Shown: positions 47,543 through 58,587 of the stretch, one piece after another | Numbering within the stretch: the first letter of the stretch is position 1 | Layout: each line of letters opens with the position of its first letter | Origin: Paratinospora sagittata | Lineage: Eukaryota > Streptophyta > Magnoliopsida > Ranunculales > Menispermaceae | Reading direction: 5' to 3' | NCBI GenBank assembly: GCA_035771175.1 | Contig: CM069604.1 | Span: 21,143,115-21,207,114, forward strand | Length of the DNA stretch: 64,000 bases | Notes under the pieces: model-generated | Told to the model about the DNA's origin: nothing | What the model saw: only the letters and a program-made list of their open reading frames with translations | Database searches by the model: none | Translations under genes and position numbers: made by a program

Positions 47543-47682
47543 CTGTCAAGATGGAAAAGTTTAAAGCAGTATCAATGTGAAATTGGCACATAAACTTTTA
47601 TAAAATAGCAGAAGCACCAAGGAGAGCCATAAATACAATAGAATGCAATTTATCAATTTAAAATCAAAATGAAGAATCTAAC

Positions 47683-47818
47683 ATGGTAATCTCAGTGAGA
47701 GGCGGCAGCAAAAGAGTTCCACTCTCCATAAGCATGGATTTTGTTCGCCGAAGCATAAATGCACGCAGTATGTATTTCAAGATTTTGATTTTTTCTTTAG
47801 CATCGAGAGCATCATGGC
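47683..47818 (-). CDS. CHR10: CHR10-like exon a: end of SNF2 ATPase lobe 1
   Basis: First recognisable exon. It reads [11 protein letters not shown], then [19 protein letters not shown], then [16 protein letters not shown] is the conserved block near the end of the SNF2_N domain. The acceptor is ctgagcag before 47818 and the donor is gttaga after 47683. The exon opens with two bases completing a codon from a missing upstream exon, so the gene was longer than what is visible here. Confidence 0.85.
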
Positions 47819-47879
47819 CTGCTCAGAAAATTTACATGATCTTTAAGGATGAAACTTTAATCATTAGCGGATAATTCTC

Positions 47880-48437
47880 CACTATTTAAAAAGGTACAAA
47901 AATGAGAAAAGAATGGAACTAGTTCAGATAATGCAGTAATATGAAAGAAGTGCATGATTATAAGTACAACATAAATTTGCAAATTTGGGACCATCTCATG
48001 CTAGGTTGGAATCAAGGTTTAGTTTCATCCTTTATCTTGAAAGGGTCAAATGGTTCATCCTTAATCCGCGAAAAGGATTTTCAATTTTTTCTTATCCCGC
48101 AAAAGGAAGTTGTAGGTTCATCCTTAGCCCAAAAGTTGATAAGTTTGTCTTGAAACTTTAGAAAGACATTGTAACAGTTGATTCACACCCTTGAACTGAA
48201 TCATAGTATGTAGAATCCTATAGAAGGTTTCTTAGGTAGAGTAGGAAAAGGTTTTCTAAACCATGTAAAAATCCTTGTGTGCATTATTTTAATTTTCGCA
48301 CTTTATTTTATGCACATTGATTTAATTTGAGTATACAACCTAATTTAATTGAAGGATTTTCATTAAGAACTTAGAAATTTTCAAAACCGGCCATTACACC
48401 CAATTCACCCCCTTCTTGGATGTGAAATTGGGATCCC
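47880..48437 (-). mobile_element. LTR fragment, inverted relative of the LTR at 49017
   Basis: On the - strand this reads gaagggggtgaattgggtgt near its start. Further in are several gggctaaggatgaac / ccttttgcgggataag phrases (47990-48160). The same phrases occur on the + strand at 49285-49400 in the larger LTR. The fragment lies only about 60 bp beyond the first recognisable CHR10-like exon. Confidence 0.65.
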
Positions 48438-48520
48438 TGGTAGAAAACAAAAAAAATCCCAGGCCAGAAGCCTAAAGCCAGCCTTGGTCATAGGCTGAAA
48501 CTCGTTTGGCCCAGACTAAG

Positions 48521-48874
48521 TGTCACACCCTGGGTTGCACAGCGTGCCCCCTACCCAGGTGTGGGCGCACCCCCTCGAGGCGAACGCCAGCCATTATGGA
48601 TCCATAATATTGTCTCATCCCGGTACAGCCACCGCCACACAAGGACGTCTCTTGTACACGAGATCATTTGTCCCCACTATTCATCGATAGTGGGGACAAG
48701 ATAGTGGGGACAAGATAGTGGGGACAAATGATCTCGTGTACAAGAGACGTCCTTGTGTGGCGGTGGCTGTACCGGGATGGGACAATATTATGGATCCATA
48801 ATGGCTGGCGTTCGCCCCGAGGGGGTGCGCCCACACCTAGGTAGGGGGCACGCTGTGCAACCCAGGGTGTGACA
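48521..48874. mobile_element. 354-bp near-perfect hairpin (fold-back) element
   Basis: Two 160-bp arms (48521-48680 and 48715-48874) are inverted copies with only three mismatches by eye. The 34-bp loop contains two tandem copies of atagtggggacaag. The ends are TGTCACACCC / GGGTGTGACA. The flanks are perfect 5-bp duplications, ctaag (48516-48520 and 48875-48879). The TG...CA ends and 5-bp duplication are LTR-like, but the palindromic structure is not. The arms are GC-rich, unlike the surroundings. No gene. Confidence 0.95.
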
Positions 48875-49779
48875 CTAAGGTTCCTGCGGCACGTGGCGAG
48901 ATGCCTTAGCCCTTCGACCTCAACCAATGGTCAGGGTCCCTCCTTGGCCACAACCAAGAGACCATCCCTAGGCAGTTGGCTAGGGGCCCCCCTCGGCCAT
49001 TGGTCGAGGCCCCTATTGTTGGTTATACCCAAGAGTGGGGTGAATTGGATATAATGGTCAAATATGAAGCTTTTCAACATGTTAGTGAAATACTTGATTA
49101 CAAGGAAGATAGATAAACAATCTTAACATGATATTATGAAGAAACGGTGGGAAACAGGGGACAACAAATTCATAGTGGTTCGACACACCTACATCCACTA
49201 CCTAATCTCCCGATTAGGATTTTCGTTATCCACTAATTGATTCTCTTACGGGTGAGAACCAAACCGCTACACATGCCCTTTTTACAGATTCAAGGCAAAC
49301 TTATCCTTTTGCAGGCTAAGGATGAACAACATTTCCTTTTTTCAGGCTGAGAAAAACCCATGTTCCTTTTGCGGGCTAAAGAAGAACCGATAGATCCTAC
49401 TTCAAGGTGGAGGATAAACCTTCTTAAGATTCCAACCTTGGAATCGTCAAGTGAACTAAATTCACTAAACTTGGTTGTTTCAATCCTGAAACACACCAAT
49501 ACAGAATAATAATGATAATGATGGTTCTAACTAAGTAGAACACTTTACAATTCAGCTCATTTATAGCATTACAAAGATATGTAAAATTAAGCGCGTAATG
49601 CTAAGAGGAGTACACTTACAATCCTTTTACCTTTCAATGTTTCAGTATTTCTCAAGTGCAGTTTCAAAATACTTGTATGATGCTTCTTGAAAAACAATTG
49701 TCAAATGTTTTTTCAGAAACTTTTTAACTCAATCAAACATTAAATTTGAAATCAAAGGAGAGCGAGTGTAAACATAAAC

Positions 49780-52720
49780 TGTGACGCCCCGAAAATTATT
49801 TCATCTAGCCCATAACCCAATTGCATTTTTGCCCAAACTCTATGTGTTGTCTTGATATGTTTGGTGTTTGTTTGATGATTGTTTAATGTTTGTATAGTTG
49901 ATGCTTGATAATGTATATAAATATATGTATCATAAATTGTATATGAGTCATGTTAAATTAAAGTATAATGCATATGTTATGATTTATGCATGGGCTCATT
50001 AAACCATGAATTGATATGGGTTAGGATTGATTGAATAAAAGGATAAATGAAATTAAAAATTTGGTGTATTAAATTGATTGGACATTTAAAATACATGTGG
50101 TTGGTATGGGTAGTATGAGACCAACACATGTGAAGGTTGGTGCATGAAAGTGGACAAGTGTCCAATGCCCACTTCTCTTCTTCAAGGAAGTGCTAGAATG
50201 AGTGGAGGGAATCAAGGAGAGAATCAAGGAGAGAATTAAGGAGAGAATCAAGGAGGGAATCAAGGAAGTGCTAGAAAGAGGTGAGTGGAGAGAAAGAAAA
50301 GAAGAGAAAGGAAAGAAGAAGAGAAGGAATGAGAGAGTTGCAGGAGGAAGATCCCTGCGACATATCCATCAAAGAAGTGGATCTTTAGAATATACGGTCA
50401 GATTGAGCTCAAATTTTTTCAGCACGTTCGTAGCTTATGGTTCTTCATTCTAGTCGGTGGAGATCTTGATCAGAGGTTTCGTCTAAGAGATCTAACCTCT
50501 CAAACAAAGCTGGTCGGAAAGTCTGGATTTCTCGCACCGTTTCACTCAAACTTATAGATCTCCTAAATCCACCGTTAGATGGTTATCAAATTTGGGTAAG
50601 TAGTGTACAACGGATATATCGGCATTCTGAACGGTGGAGATCTTGATTAGATATCTTTCCTGAGAGATATAACCTCTGAAACAAAGCTGGTCAGAAAGTC
50701 TGGATTTCTCGTGCCATTTCGCTCAAACTTATAGATCTCCTCAATCTACCGTTGGATGGATATCAAATTTGGGTATGTAGTTTATAACTGATACGTATGT
50801 ATTCTTAACCGTGGAGATGTTTATTAGTTTAGTATTTTGTGTGTATATAGTCATCTGAATTTGAGTATTTGCAGCAGGAAAGGAGAAATTGTCTAATTAG
50901 AGACTTGTTCATCAAAGATACTTATCGTTTTGGTCCACCGTTGGATTGGGCTGATATTTGGACAGAAGGTTTTTTTCTTCACATACTTCAATCTGTACGG
51001 TTGATTTTGTGATTAAATATTTCTGTTGGTATATTGATACATCTGAACAGCATAGTAAATGAAGAATTGGTAGGGTTGTTTGTATTAGACCTAAATTTAG
51101 AATATGAACTTAGACCTTTCCAAATAGCTTGCATGTCAACTATGATGACCTAGTTGCCATTGTTGATGAACCCATGATGCAAAATCAGTAATATTCATGG
51201 CTGAACATGGTGACCTAGTGTAAATCGGCAATATGACCTAAGTATGAAAAACTTCATATTTTAGGGCTTTTGATGCTTTTGGCCTAGAATCATTGAATTG
51301 ATGCAACTTATGTTTAATTAAGCATGATTAGGGTTGATTATGCTACTGATTTGGTGGTTGTGACCATATCATGGGTTAGGCCTACTTGTGATCAAGTGAC
51401 CAATTTGGGCATGTTTATGCCTAAAGGAATTGAAAATCAGTATTTTTGATTAATAGAATGGTTTATGTATGAGAACTATGCATTAGAGGCCTAAGTCATG
51501 TGATTTGAGTTGAATGATGGGATTAGATGGGATTTAGGCCTATTGTTTATATGTGGGCTGATTTAGGGTTGATGTGTAATGTCTATGTGATTGAGCATAG
51601 AAATTGATGTATGGTAGGATATTGATGTATGTTTCAGGATCTTGATTGGGTTGATTCGGTTTGGTGGTCGTGTGTGGTTAAATACTCTCGCGAGGCTTGG
51701 TTGTGAGTAGACTTCATTTATGATTATATCTTTTATGTCATCATATCACTTATATATATTGTATGTTGAAAGCATGAATGTGTTCTAATGTTTTAAATGA
51801 TGCATTGATTTGAGAAAACCTTATGACTTTGGTTGGGCCCATCTATCTGGCTAATAAGGGGACTTAACCTTGTCATAGGAGGGTTTTAGGAAAGGAAATG
51901 ATTGGGATCAACGGCACGGTGAAATAGACGTGTACTAGTAACCCAAATAAACATGATTGGGATCAACGGCACGGTGAAATAGACGTGTACTAGTAACCCA
52001 AGGCATGTGGAATGTGGATCCAAATTGATAAACTTTTACTTGCATCGAACTTATTATAAATGCTTGATATCTATATGTTATGAGCTTTTAATCATGCTAC
52101 ACATTGACATGCATACATGGTTTTTATTGATGAGTATTGATAGCATATTTGAATTCTATTCACTGGGCATCGTTGGCTCACCCTCATTTTCCTCTTTCAG
52201 GTCCTTCTGTCCCGAATAAGGGCAAAGGAGTAGTCATATCTTGAGGGCCTTGCCTGCGAGAGAATCCAAGGCCTCGATGTGAGTTGAGAGGCACTTTGAT
52301 TGAATTGTGTTTTAAATTATGAAGTACTATATTTTGGATTATGTAATTATAACACTTACCACATTGTAGTATGGGTGAGTTAGGACTTGTTAGATAGACC
52401 ATGTGGGCATATGACGGTTTTTATTTGTACCCACAATTTTGGACTTTATGTGTATGTCAATTTTAATGGACTGTAGGGATTATGATTTTATTTATGGTTC
52501 ATTTTTATGGATTATCCCTTGTCTTTGATGATTAATACGGTGGGTAGTTTTGTTTAGTACCTTTTAATATTATGTCGTTGTTTGAGATAAGGCTTGTAGG
52601 GTCTCAACCACCTCACGGGAGTTGAGGAGTGGTCGGAGATGCCTACGCCGGGCGTCCCGCCCCGGCATTCCGCATGCCATTCCCTGCGGGGTTGGTGGTC
52701 CGGGGCGCGAGGTCGCCACA
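49780..52720 (+). mobile_element. Solo LTR B, gypsy type, 2.9 kb
   Basis: It starts tgtgacgccccgaaaatt and ends gcgcgaggtcgccaca, with a perfect 5-bp duplication taaac (49775-49779 and 52721-52725). It contains agaatcaaggag minisatellite copies (50205-50270), a 177-bp tandem duplication (from 50456 and 50633), and a duplication of about 55 bp of gattgggatcaacggcacgg (51900-52005). A region near the 3' end has gttggctcacc and tttcaggtcc, as in long gypsy LTRs. Inserted into solo LTR A. Confidence 0.9.
50456..50820. repeat. 177-bp tandem duplication in solo LTR B
   Basis: Units start at 50456 and 50633 with ggtggagatcttgat and share acaaagctggtc, gaaagtctggatttctcg and tcaaatttgggta. The copies are clearly diverged. 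Confidence 0.85.
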
Positions 52721-53429
52721 TAAACAAACACAGAAGGTTTTTGATCAGATAAAACATATGGGAAGTTTTGATAAACAAGAAAACATATGGTTCGGTACTC
52801 AGTAGTTTGCATAACTACTATTATAGCTCGATACAATTTTGAGGATGTGAAATAAGGTATAATTGTATCTTATGAACCATCTCTCAAATTCCTTGATCAG
52901 CAAGATTGATGAGATTAAAACAGGGCTGAGAATTTGAGTGGAAAACAGTTTTTTATTATTCAAATAGACTTTCAAAGAAAGATAGATATTAAGCTCAGAG
53001 CGAAAATCTTTTGAATAAGTAAAGTTTCAAAGAACACACATTGAAAAACAAGAACAGTTTAAACTTTTGAAGATAAGATTGAAAATTCGACTAACGTTCA
53101 AAAGTATTGGCTCAATAAAATTATCAGCGATTGGTTTTGAAACTAAGTGCTAGTATTTATAAACTTAGTAGAACAGAGTTGTTGGTTGTTTGAATTTGAA
53201 ATTCAAAGTGACCGTTTACACACAACAGCTAGAATCTTTCATAAAAATGGCAACTGCAATTTTCACAAACATTCTGGTTTTTCTCAGATTGCATGAATAA
53301 GGAATGTTTCAAGAAAAGTGATTCATGCATCAGAGAAAATCTCTGACATATCTGAAAAAGAAGATTTTTGTGCGAAAAGTAGTTCTGAAAAGTAGTCTAA
53401 AAAAGTGTGCGTGTCAGAACCATGACTGT

Positions 53430-54085
53430 ATTGAATTAGCGTCTTGACGCATAATATCAACTTTGTCGTTTTGTTCCTTGAGAGTGCTCATGAACCATAA
53501 GCGTCTTGTTGAACTGTGAAGTAAGGGCGCTACTCAGTTGTAAGCATCCCAACTTACTTTGACGGTTAAAACGACTAAACTTCATGAGGGCGCTAATCAA
53601 CAATTAGCGTCCTGCTTACATTCAAGGTTACGAGGGTGCTACTACCAAGTAAGCATCCTAAAACAAAACATTTAAAAGCAACTGAAAAACATAAGGGCGT
53701 TACTTAACCATGTAAGCATCCTGATGTTAAAAACTCGTAAAAGCAATGAGTACGTTGAAGGACGATCAGCGTCCTGAAAGTTATTAAGTTGATCTTTTAA
53801 ATGAGGGCGCTCATATTCAACTAGTGTCCTAATAGTTTTCCAACTTATAACTATCAGCATCCTTAAAGATTAAAACATTAAAATCTTGAAAATCTTTCAG
53901 CAAGCCGATTCTAAGTCGGCGTCCTGACAAGTTCACAGGTTGACTCAAATGAGACCGCTACTTATAAAGTGAGCGTCCTGATGAATAAGTACAGTTCAAC
54001 CTTGAACATTATCAACGTCCTAATGTATCATCAGCGTCCTGACTCATCAAGTCTGAAAGGGTGTTGCTGAGACATTAGCATCCTG
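53430..54085. repeat. Array of about 13 short imperfect palindromes in solo LTR A
   Basis: An irregular array in which gggcgct(a) is followed 8-16 bases later by its inverse (t)agcgtcctg. Examples are agggcgctaatcaacaatta + gcgtcct near 53585, and gggcgttacttaacc...gtaagcatcctg near 53692. Others lie near 53440, 53500, 53525, 53632, 53758, 53802, 53850, 53900, 53950, 54005-54045 and 54055. Spacing varies from about 40 to 70 bp. Each unit could fold into a short stem. Confidence 0.7.
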
Positions 54086-55167
54086 AAATACGATTAAAAT
54101 CTCAATTTTTGATTTTTCATTAAAGCTTGATAAATACGATTTGAATCTCGGTATTTTTGGATCAAATCAAACACTTTAAAATGATTGAGAAATTAAATCA
54201 TTTGAAACACCTTTAAAATATATCGATCAAAACATGCAAGAAATGTGGGCGTGATTTTGAAAGATGTGTGCAAGTGATTTGTGCGTGGTTTTGGAAAACA
54301 TTTGAGTAATAAAGAATAAAGAAAGATGCCTTGCATTCTTTATGTGTTCTTCTCATGATTTTCAAATTCAACTCTTCTTTATGAGATCTTCATTAGTATC
54401 TTCACACTTGAGTTGAGTGTCGTGATCATTGATTGTATGATGTGATCGTGAAGTCCTTGATCGAATCGTTCTTTTGCTTTTTACTTTCTTGAGGTGCTGA
54501 AATATATCCTTGATTGAAACATTAGCACCAAGTAATATATTTTTTATTGGTTGTAAGCATCAAAACCTTTATGGAGCGTTCTAAGTGATGAACCACTTAG
54601 GCCAACACCTATGACCATGGCCAAGGAACACCCTTCGGCCATGACTGAATCTCTACCCCATATGGCCAAGGGATACATCCTCTCAGTCTCAAGCCAAAAC
54701 CCCCCTCCATCTTATAGGCTTGCATTACATAACCAGGGGTTATGGTTTCATAAGTCTTGATCATAGAAATTTTAAACTCGATCACACCAAAAGTGGATCC
54801 TGACGAACGAGATCACAGATTAAATCCCGATAAGGAAAATGCGTGAAAGCCTCCCAATCATAAATAACAACATTAAATGCAAATGATCTATCTTCAACTA
54901 TAAAAGAGACCTTAGTCCACCAAAAGAAAGTATGCTCTAGAACTCCAACTCTCTAAACTTATCTTTTTCTCTCCTTCAGAGACTAGCTTAATCATCGGAG
55001 GTTTCATCTTAGGTCAGAGTGTTTTCGATGACACCCCCCGGTGCCATCGCCCTTTGTAAGTCGGGAGCGAGGAAACTATTCAAGAGGTTGGAAGGAGTCG
55101 TAAATTTTTATTTGTTAGTCAACCGACTTCGTCACCTGCTTGTCCGAGGTGAGATTTTTAGCTGACA

Positions 55168-56280
55168 CATTTGGCGTCGTCTGTGGAAACGATGTACAAA
55201 AGTTCATTGCCCGATCAACATGAGTAAGATCAACATGAGTGAGAACAACTCCTAGATTCCTCAAGAGGAGCCCAAAAACCAAGAACCAATCCATCAACTT
55301 TGTTGAGGAAGGCCCCATCTCAGTCCCTAAGTCGCCTCGAGGTATCGAGCCACCCAACTTTGACTGGGAAATATGGACCGGAGAATTGAGATAGTGGTGG
55401 AAAACGTTAACCGAATGGTGGGAATATTGGAACGGATAAAACAAGCCCATTGTGTTGTGCCCGCCAGAAGGCGAGTTTTTTGCCTTTGAAATGAACGCCA
55501 AGATGAGAGTGTGGCAGAGCCAGTCGGGCACCCAGCAGAGTAGGAGGGACAAAGCCAACTGCTCCGTAAGAGGATGGAGCAACAGTCTGCCTCCCACCTT
55601 CAGGAATCAAATCATAGGGAGTTTCTTCAAGACAACATAGAGGATTGGTTACGATACACGCAAAAAAGAGATTTCGACTCTAGTCGACATGCAAAGGGGA
55701 TTGTTGAACACAAGTGTTACAAATCTCGCATGTCAACTAAAAGTTACCATCCTAAAGATGGGGTATTAGATCCAGACGATTTAGGCAGTGGAGGGGTCGA
55801 GAGCTAGATCTTCCGTAAACGTGATCTTGGGGGAAGCAAAGTTACCTTTTGTAGATGGAATCTTAAATGCACCCGTTCCGAACAAGATCAAGATCCCCCC
55901 AGAAAGATCTTTATGATGGAAAGAAGGACCCGATCAACCACTTGAAAAAGTACAAGTCTTGGATGAGGTTACATGGAACAACCGACCATACACTATGCTT
56001 AGCCTTCCAGCACACACTGATCGACGTTGCCTTGAGTTGGTTCCAAGGGTTGCAGCCCAAGTTGATTCATTTTTTCGATCAGCTCAGTCGATTGTTCGTC
56101 AGCCAGTTTGTTGAATTGCGTGAGACAAGGAAGCCATCTACCCACCTCTTATCAGTAAGTACCCAAGGAAATGATGAGCCTCTGAAAGATTATATAGCAC
56201 GTTTTACACATGAAGAATCGTAAGTTGAAGGATATTCGGATGTCCACCATAGTGGCAGAACTCCAGGCAGGCAGTAGAAG
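55168..56280 (+). pseudogene. Tat-like gypsy gag fragment
   Basis: The + strand reads DLYDGKKDPINHLKKYKSWM, RLHGTTDHTLCLAFQHTL, ALSWFQGLQPKLIHFFDQLS, RLFVSQFVELRETRKPSTHL and NDEPLKDYIARF. This is the retrotrans_gag domain of plant gypsy elements (YDGxxDPxxHxxxfxxxM...W...L...IxSfxxLxxxFxxqF). The N-terminal part (55200-55860) has several stops. The element is cut off at about 56280 with no protease or pol. Confidence 0.85.
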
Positions 56281-56886
56281 GTAATATAATAAAATTTAAG
56301 GTTAAAAATTATCAAATGATTTTATTTGCTTAATTTTATTTAAAATAAATAAAATATAGAATTGAAAATTGTCAAATTTGAGTTTTTTATTTTTAGAATT
56401 GTAATATATTTATTCTCCATAAGTTTAAGAAGATTAAAACAAAAGTGAACTCGGAAGGGAGAGAATAAGAAGTTTGTTGATATAGATGTAATTCCTAAAA
56501 AGATTATATTTCATGAAGTGATTTTACAAGAGGATATTCTAATAATAATAATAAATTGGTGGGGCGAATAAAAATAAGTGGCTCCCTATCTTTAGGCTTA
56601 TATTTATCTTTAGGCTTACTTTAAATATAACTTTTCTTTTTCACCCTTTTCAATCTCAACAGTTTTCTTTTTGTTTTTACCCTCTTTCAATTAATAAATT
56701 GTTATTTGATTATAGTTTTAGTTATTCTTGCTATCTTATGTTGTGGTTTACTTCGCTTATGTTTTGCCTGTTGTATATGTGATACAGTCGAAATTGATGA
56801 TTGAACGAGTACTTAGATTTTGAAAAATTGGTTTTGGTCTTTAATAGAGGCAGAGGAATCTATTTTTCACCTGTTTTTCCGGGATA
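56281..56886. other. AT-rich spacer
   Basis: No gene or element recognised between the gag truncation point and the caulimovirid-like remnant. Confidence 0.4.
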
Positions 56887-57252
56887 CTAAAGACAGGGTC
56901 TTGACGGGCCAAGAGAGTGTGCCGACGTAAGACAAAGAGGTCTGAAAGTATCCAGATCGGTTTTATCATATCCGCCAAGTAAATGATAACGCTGAAGCAT
57001 TCGAGAATAGTGTCGATAAAGATCTTTCTTTCGGAGAGAACAACATTTCATGGTGAAATATTCTTGTTTGTATTTTTTCTCCAGAATAGCAGCATCACCA
57101 ATAAATTCTCGAACAAGGACATTATAAAAATCTGTAAGAGAGATCTGAGTGAGTTGGAGCATTCTATATTCTCCAAGGGAGGAGAACCAATCACGAACAA
57201 ATCCAGTACATCGGGATATAAAGTCAGAAATGACGACATTAGATATTAGCAA
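56887..57252 (-). pseudogene. Endogenous caulimovirid-like coat-region remnant
   Basis: A single 121-codon - strand frame with no start context and no neighbours of viral type. Features seen: a WF.SLGEYR-type block, an EFIGD block, a MKCCSLRKKDL block and a YxLLGG block. This combination is typical of the coat/gag-like domain of plant pararetroviruses (Caulimoviridae), which are often integrated in plant genomes. A diverged gypsy gag is the alternative. There is no RT, protease, movement protein or zinc knuckle nearby, so this is an isolated fossil. Confidence 0.5.
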
Positions 57253-57482
57253 AATAATAATAATAATATAGTTATATATTTGATTTAAAATATTAGTTTC
57301 AATAAAGTTTTTAAATATTAATTAAAAAATAAAAGGTTAATGCAATGCAGGTGCACACATAGTTGTACTTTGTAAAATATATAGTGTAATGGAAGAAATA
57401 GGCATATTATGATTCCCACTTCCCGCTACATCCATATATTAATTATTAATTAAATTTTATTATGATACACACGCAAATAATT

Positions 57483-57662
57483 GCAAATACGTAGATAGAA
57501 AATAAATAGGCACTTAAAACAAGTACATGTTCAAGTAGTATTGACCCACTCCTCATGAATCTCAATTCATTTGCAAATATGCAGATAGAAAATAAATAGG
57601 CACTTAAAACAAGTACATGTTCAAGTAGTATTAACCCACTCCTCATGAATCTCAATTCATTT
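57483..57662. repeat. 90-bp tandem duplication
   Basis: Units at 57483-57572 and 57573-57662 begin gcaaatacgtagatagaaaa / gcaaatatgcagatagaaaa and end ctcaattcattt. They differ at a few positions. Confidence 0.9.
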
Positions 57663-57736
57663 CAGTATGAACAACAATTCTCCTAATTAGATTGACTAGA
57701 ATCTAACAAGTACCTAATAAAAAAAAATATTGATAA

Positions 57737-57915
57737 TAGATGGGTTCTTCATAAGAAAGAATTACTTTTACAAAAGAGGGGTCCATAATGTCTATTCAAA
57801 CAATTTATGTACCTGAGGACGATTTGACCAACTTCGCACCTATCACGATATTTGCATATTTAGATGCTACTACCATACTATCAAGAGGACTTGCTGCTAT
57901 GGGTATCTATACGGT
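57737..57915 (+). pseudogene. atpB: Nuclear copy of chloroplast atpB (NUPT fragment)
   Basis: The + strand reads MGSS, stop, [15 protein letters not shown], then [20 protein letters not shown], then [15 protein letters not shown]. This matches the chloroplast ATP synthase beta segment ERITSTKEGSITSIQ...[20 protein letters not shown]...ATTVLSRGLAAKGIY over about 55 residues, with one stop and scattered changes. It is a plastid DNA insertion, now decaying. The similarity ends after 57915. Confidence 0.88.
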
Positions 57916-58587
57916 CATAAACTACAAAGACTTTGTTAAGTTAAATTTAGTTGTATCAATTTAAATTTAAAAAAACAATTAATAACAAATCAAGAATTTT
58001 ATTTTTAATACTGTCATTTAAAGTCTTATTTTAGTTTTAAAATATTTTAATAGTGAAATTTATATCAAGGGCATGCCTGGTAGGTGAGAAATTATTTCTT
58101 AAGAAAATGAAATTTTCTCGAGAAATAATTTTTAAAACAATATTTTCTAGAGGATTTTCTTATAGCCGTTTGATTATGTGTAAATATATATATATATTAT
58201 TTTCAAACTCATATAATGTAAGGAGAATGAAAAATATGGAGTTTCATTGAATATAACATAAACAGAAGTAACAGTATCAAACAATTTTTCGTGAAAAAAA
58301 TAAATTTGGGTGAAAAATTGAAGATGTTGAGATTTTTGTTTATAAAAAAGTTGACAATACACAACTTTATTATTAATTTTAAAAATAAGAAAATAAAAGA
58401 TAATAATGTTTTCACCATTCAAACAGGTTAAAGGATGGTATGAACCTTAATAAATTTTATATGAGAAACTAATTATATTTTTAAAATCACAAGGAGTGTT
58501 TTGCTCTTCTGGACAATTAGGGACGCATTGGATAATATTATTTTTTATCGGAGTGAATTAAATTGAATAGGATTGAATATAATACGA
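57916..58587. other. AT-rich spacer
   Basis: No gene seen. A segment at 58080-58150 (gagaaattatttcttaagaa against gagaaataatttttaaaaca) has short inverted similarity, and might be a MITE remnant. Confidence 0.35.

Larger units (their letters stand above)
14180..47818 (-). pseudogene. CHR10: CHR10/ALC1-like SNF2 ATPase with macro domain; 5' part missing, one frameshift
   Basis: Eleven - strand exons encode about 630 codons. They give the end of SNF2 lobe 1, the whole helicase C lobe, a charged linker and a C-terminal macro domain. This is the architecture of plant CHR10, the homologue of human ALC1/CHD1L, a chromatin remodeller whose macro domain senses ADP-ribose. Exons are 47683-47818, 47425-47542, 43332-43422, 43019-43126, 42721-42924, 40749-40874, 39991-40649, 27795-27940, 15544-15708, 14291-14405 and 14180-14204. 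All junctions obey GT-AG and keep phase. Introns reach about 12 kb because they hold two copia elements, LINEs and LTRs. Two defects are seen. Exons for the roughly 250-300 N-terminal residues (Walker A, DEAH and TGTP motifs) are absent between 47818 and the SF1 gene. The exon at 43332 carries one extra base. A truncated pseudogene is likeliest; a real gene with distant first exons plus a sequence error is possible. Confidence 0.8.
49017..54607 (+). mobile_element. Solo LTR A (split by solo LTR B)
   Basis: It starts tgttggttatacccaagagt and ends cacttaggccaaca, with a perfect 5-bp target duplication cctat (49012-49016 and 54608-54612). Removing solo LTR B and one copy of its target leaves about 2645 bp. 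The start (TGTTGG...GGGGTGAATTGG) resembles LTRs of SIRE-type copia elements. No internal domain remains, so recombination between LTRs has removed the body. Confidence 0.88.
48438..55167 (+). mobile_element. Tat-like gypsy LTR, split by nested insertions
   Basis: Pieces 48438-48520, 48875-49016 and 54608-55167 make up an LTR of about 775 bp once nested elements are removed. A TATA box (actataaaag) is at 54898. The right end ...tttagctgaca is followed by catttggcgtcgtctgtgg, the signature leader of Tat/Athila-type gypsy elements, and then gag. The left boundary (tggtagaaaac) is tentative. Confidence 0.6.

Noticed and set aside
53430..54085. Repeat array considered as a CRISPR
   Set aside because: Units are imperfect, spacing is irregular, it lies in a plant LTR, and no cas genes exist. 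It is a stem-loop array in a retroelement.
55115..55640. 160-codon - strand frame across the Tat-like LTR/gag junction
   Set aside because: It is antisense to the gag leader, which has the diagnostic tttggcgtcgtctgtgg phrase on +. No protein similarity recognised.
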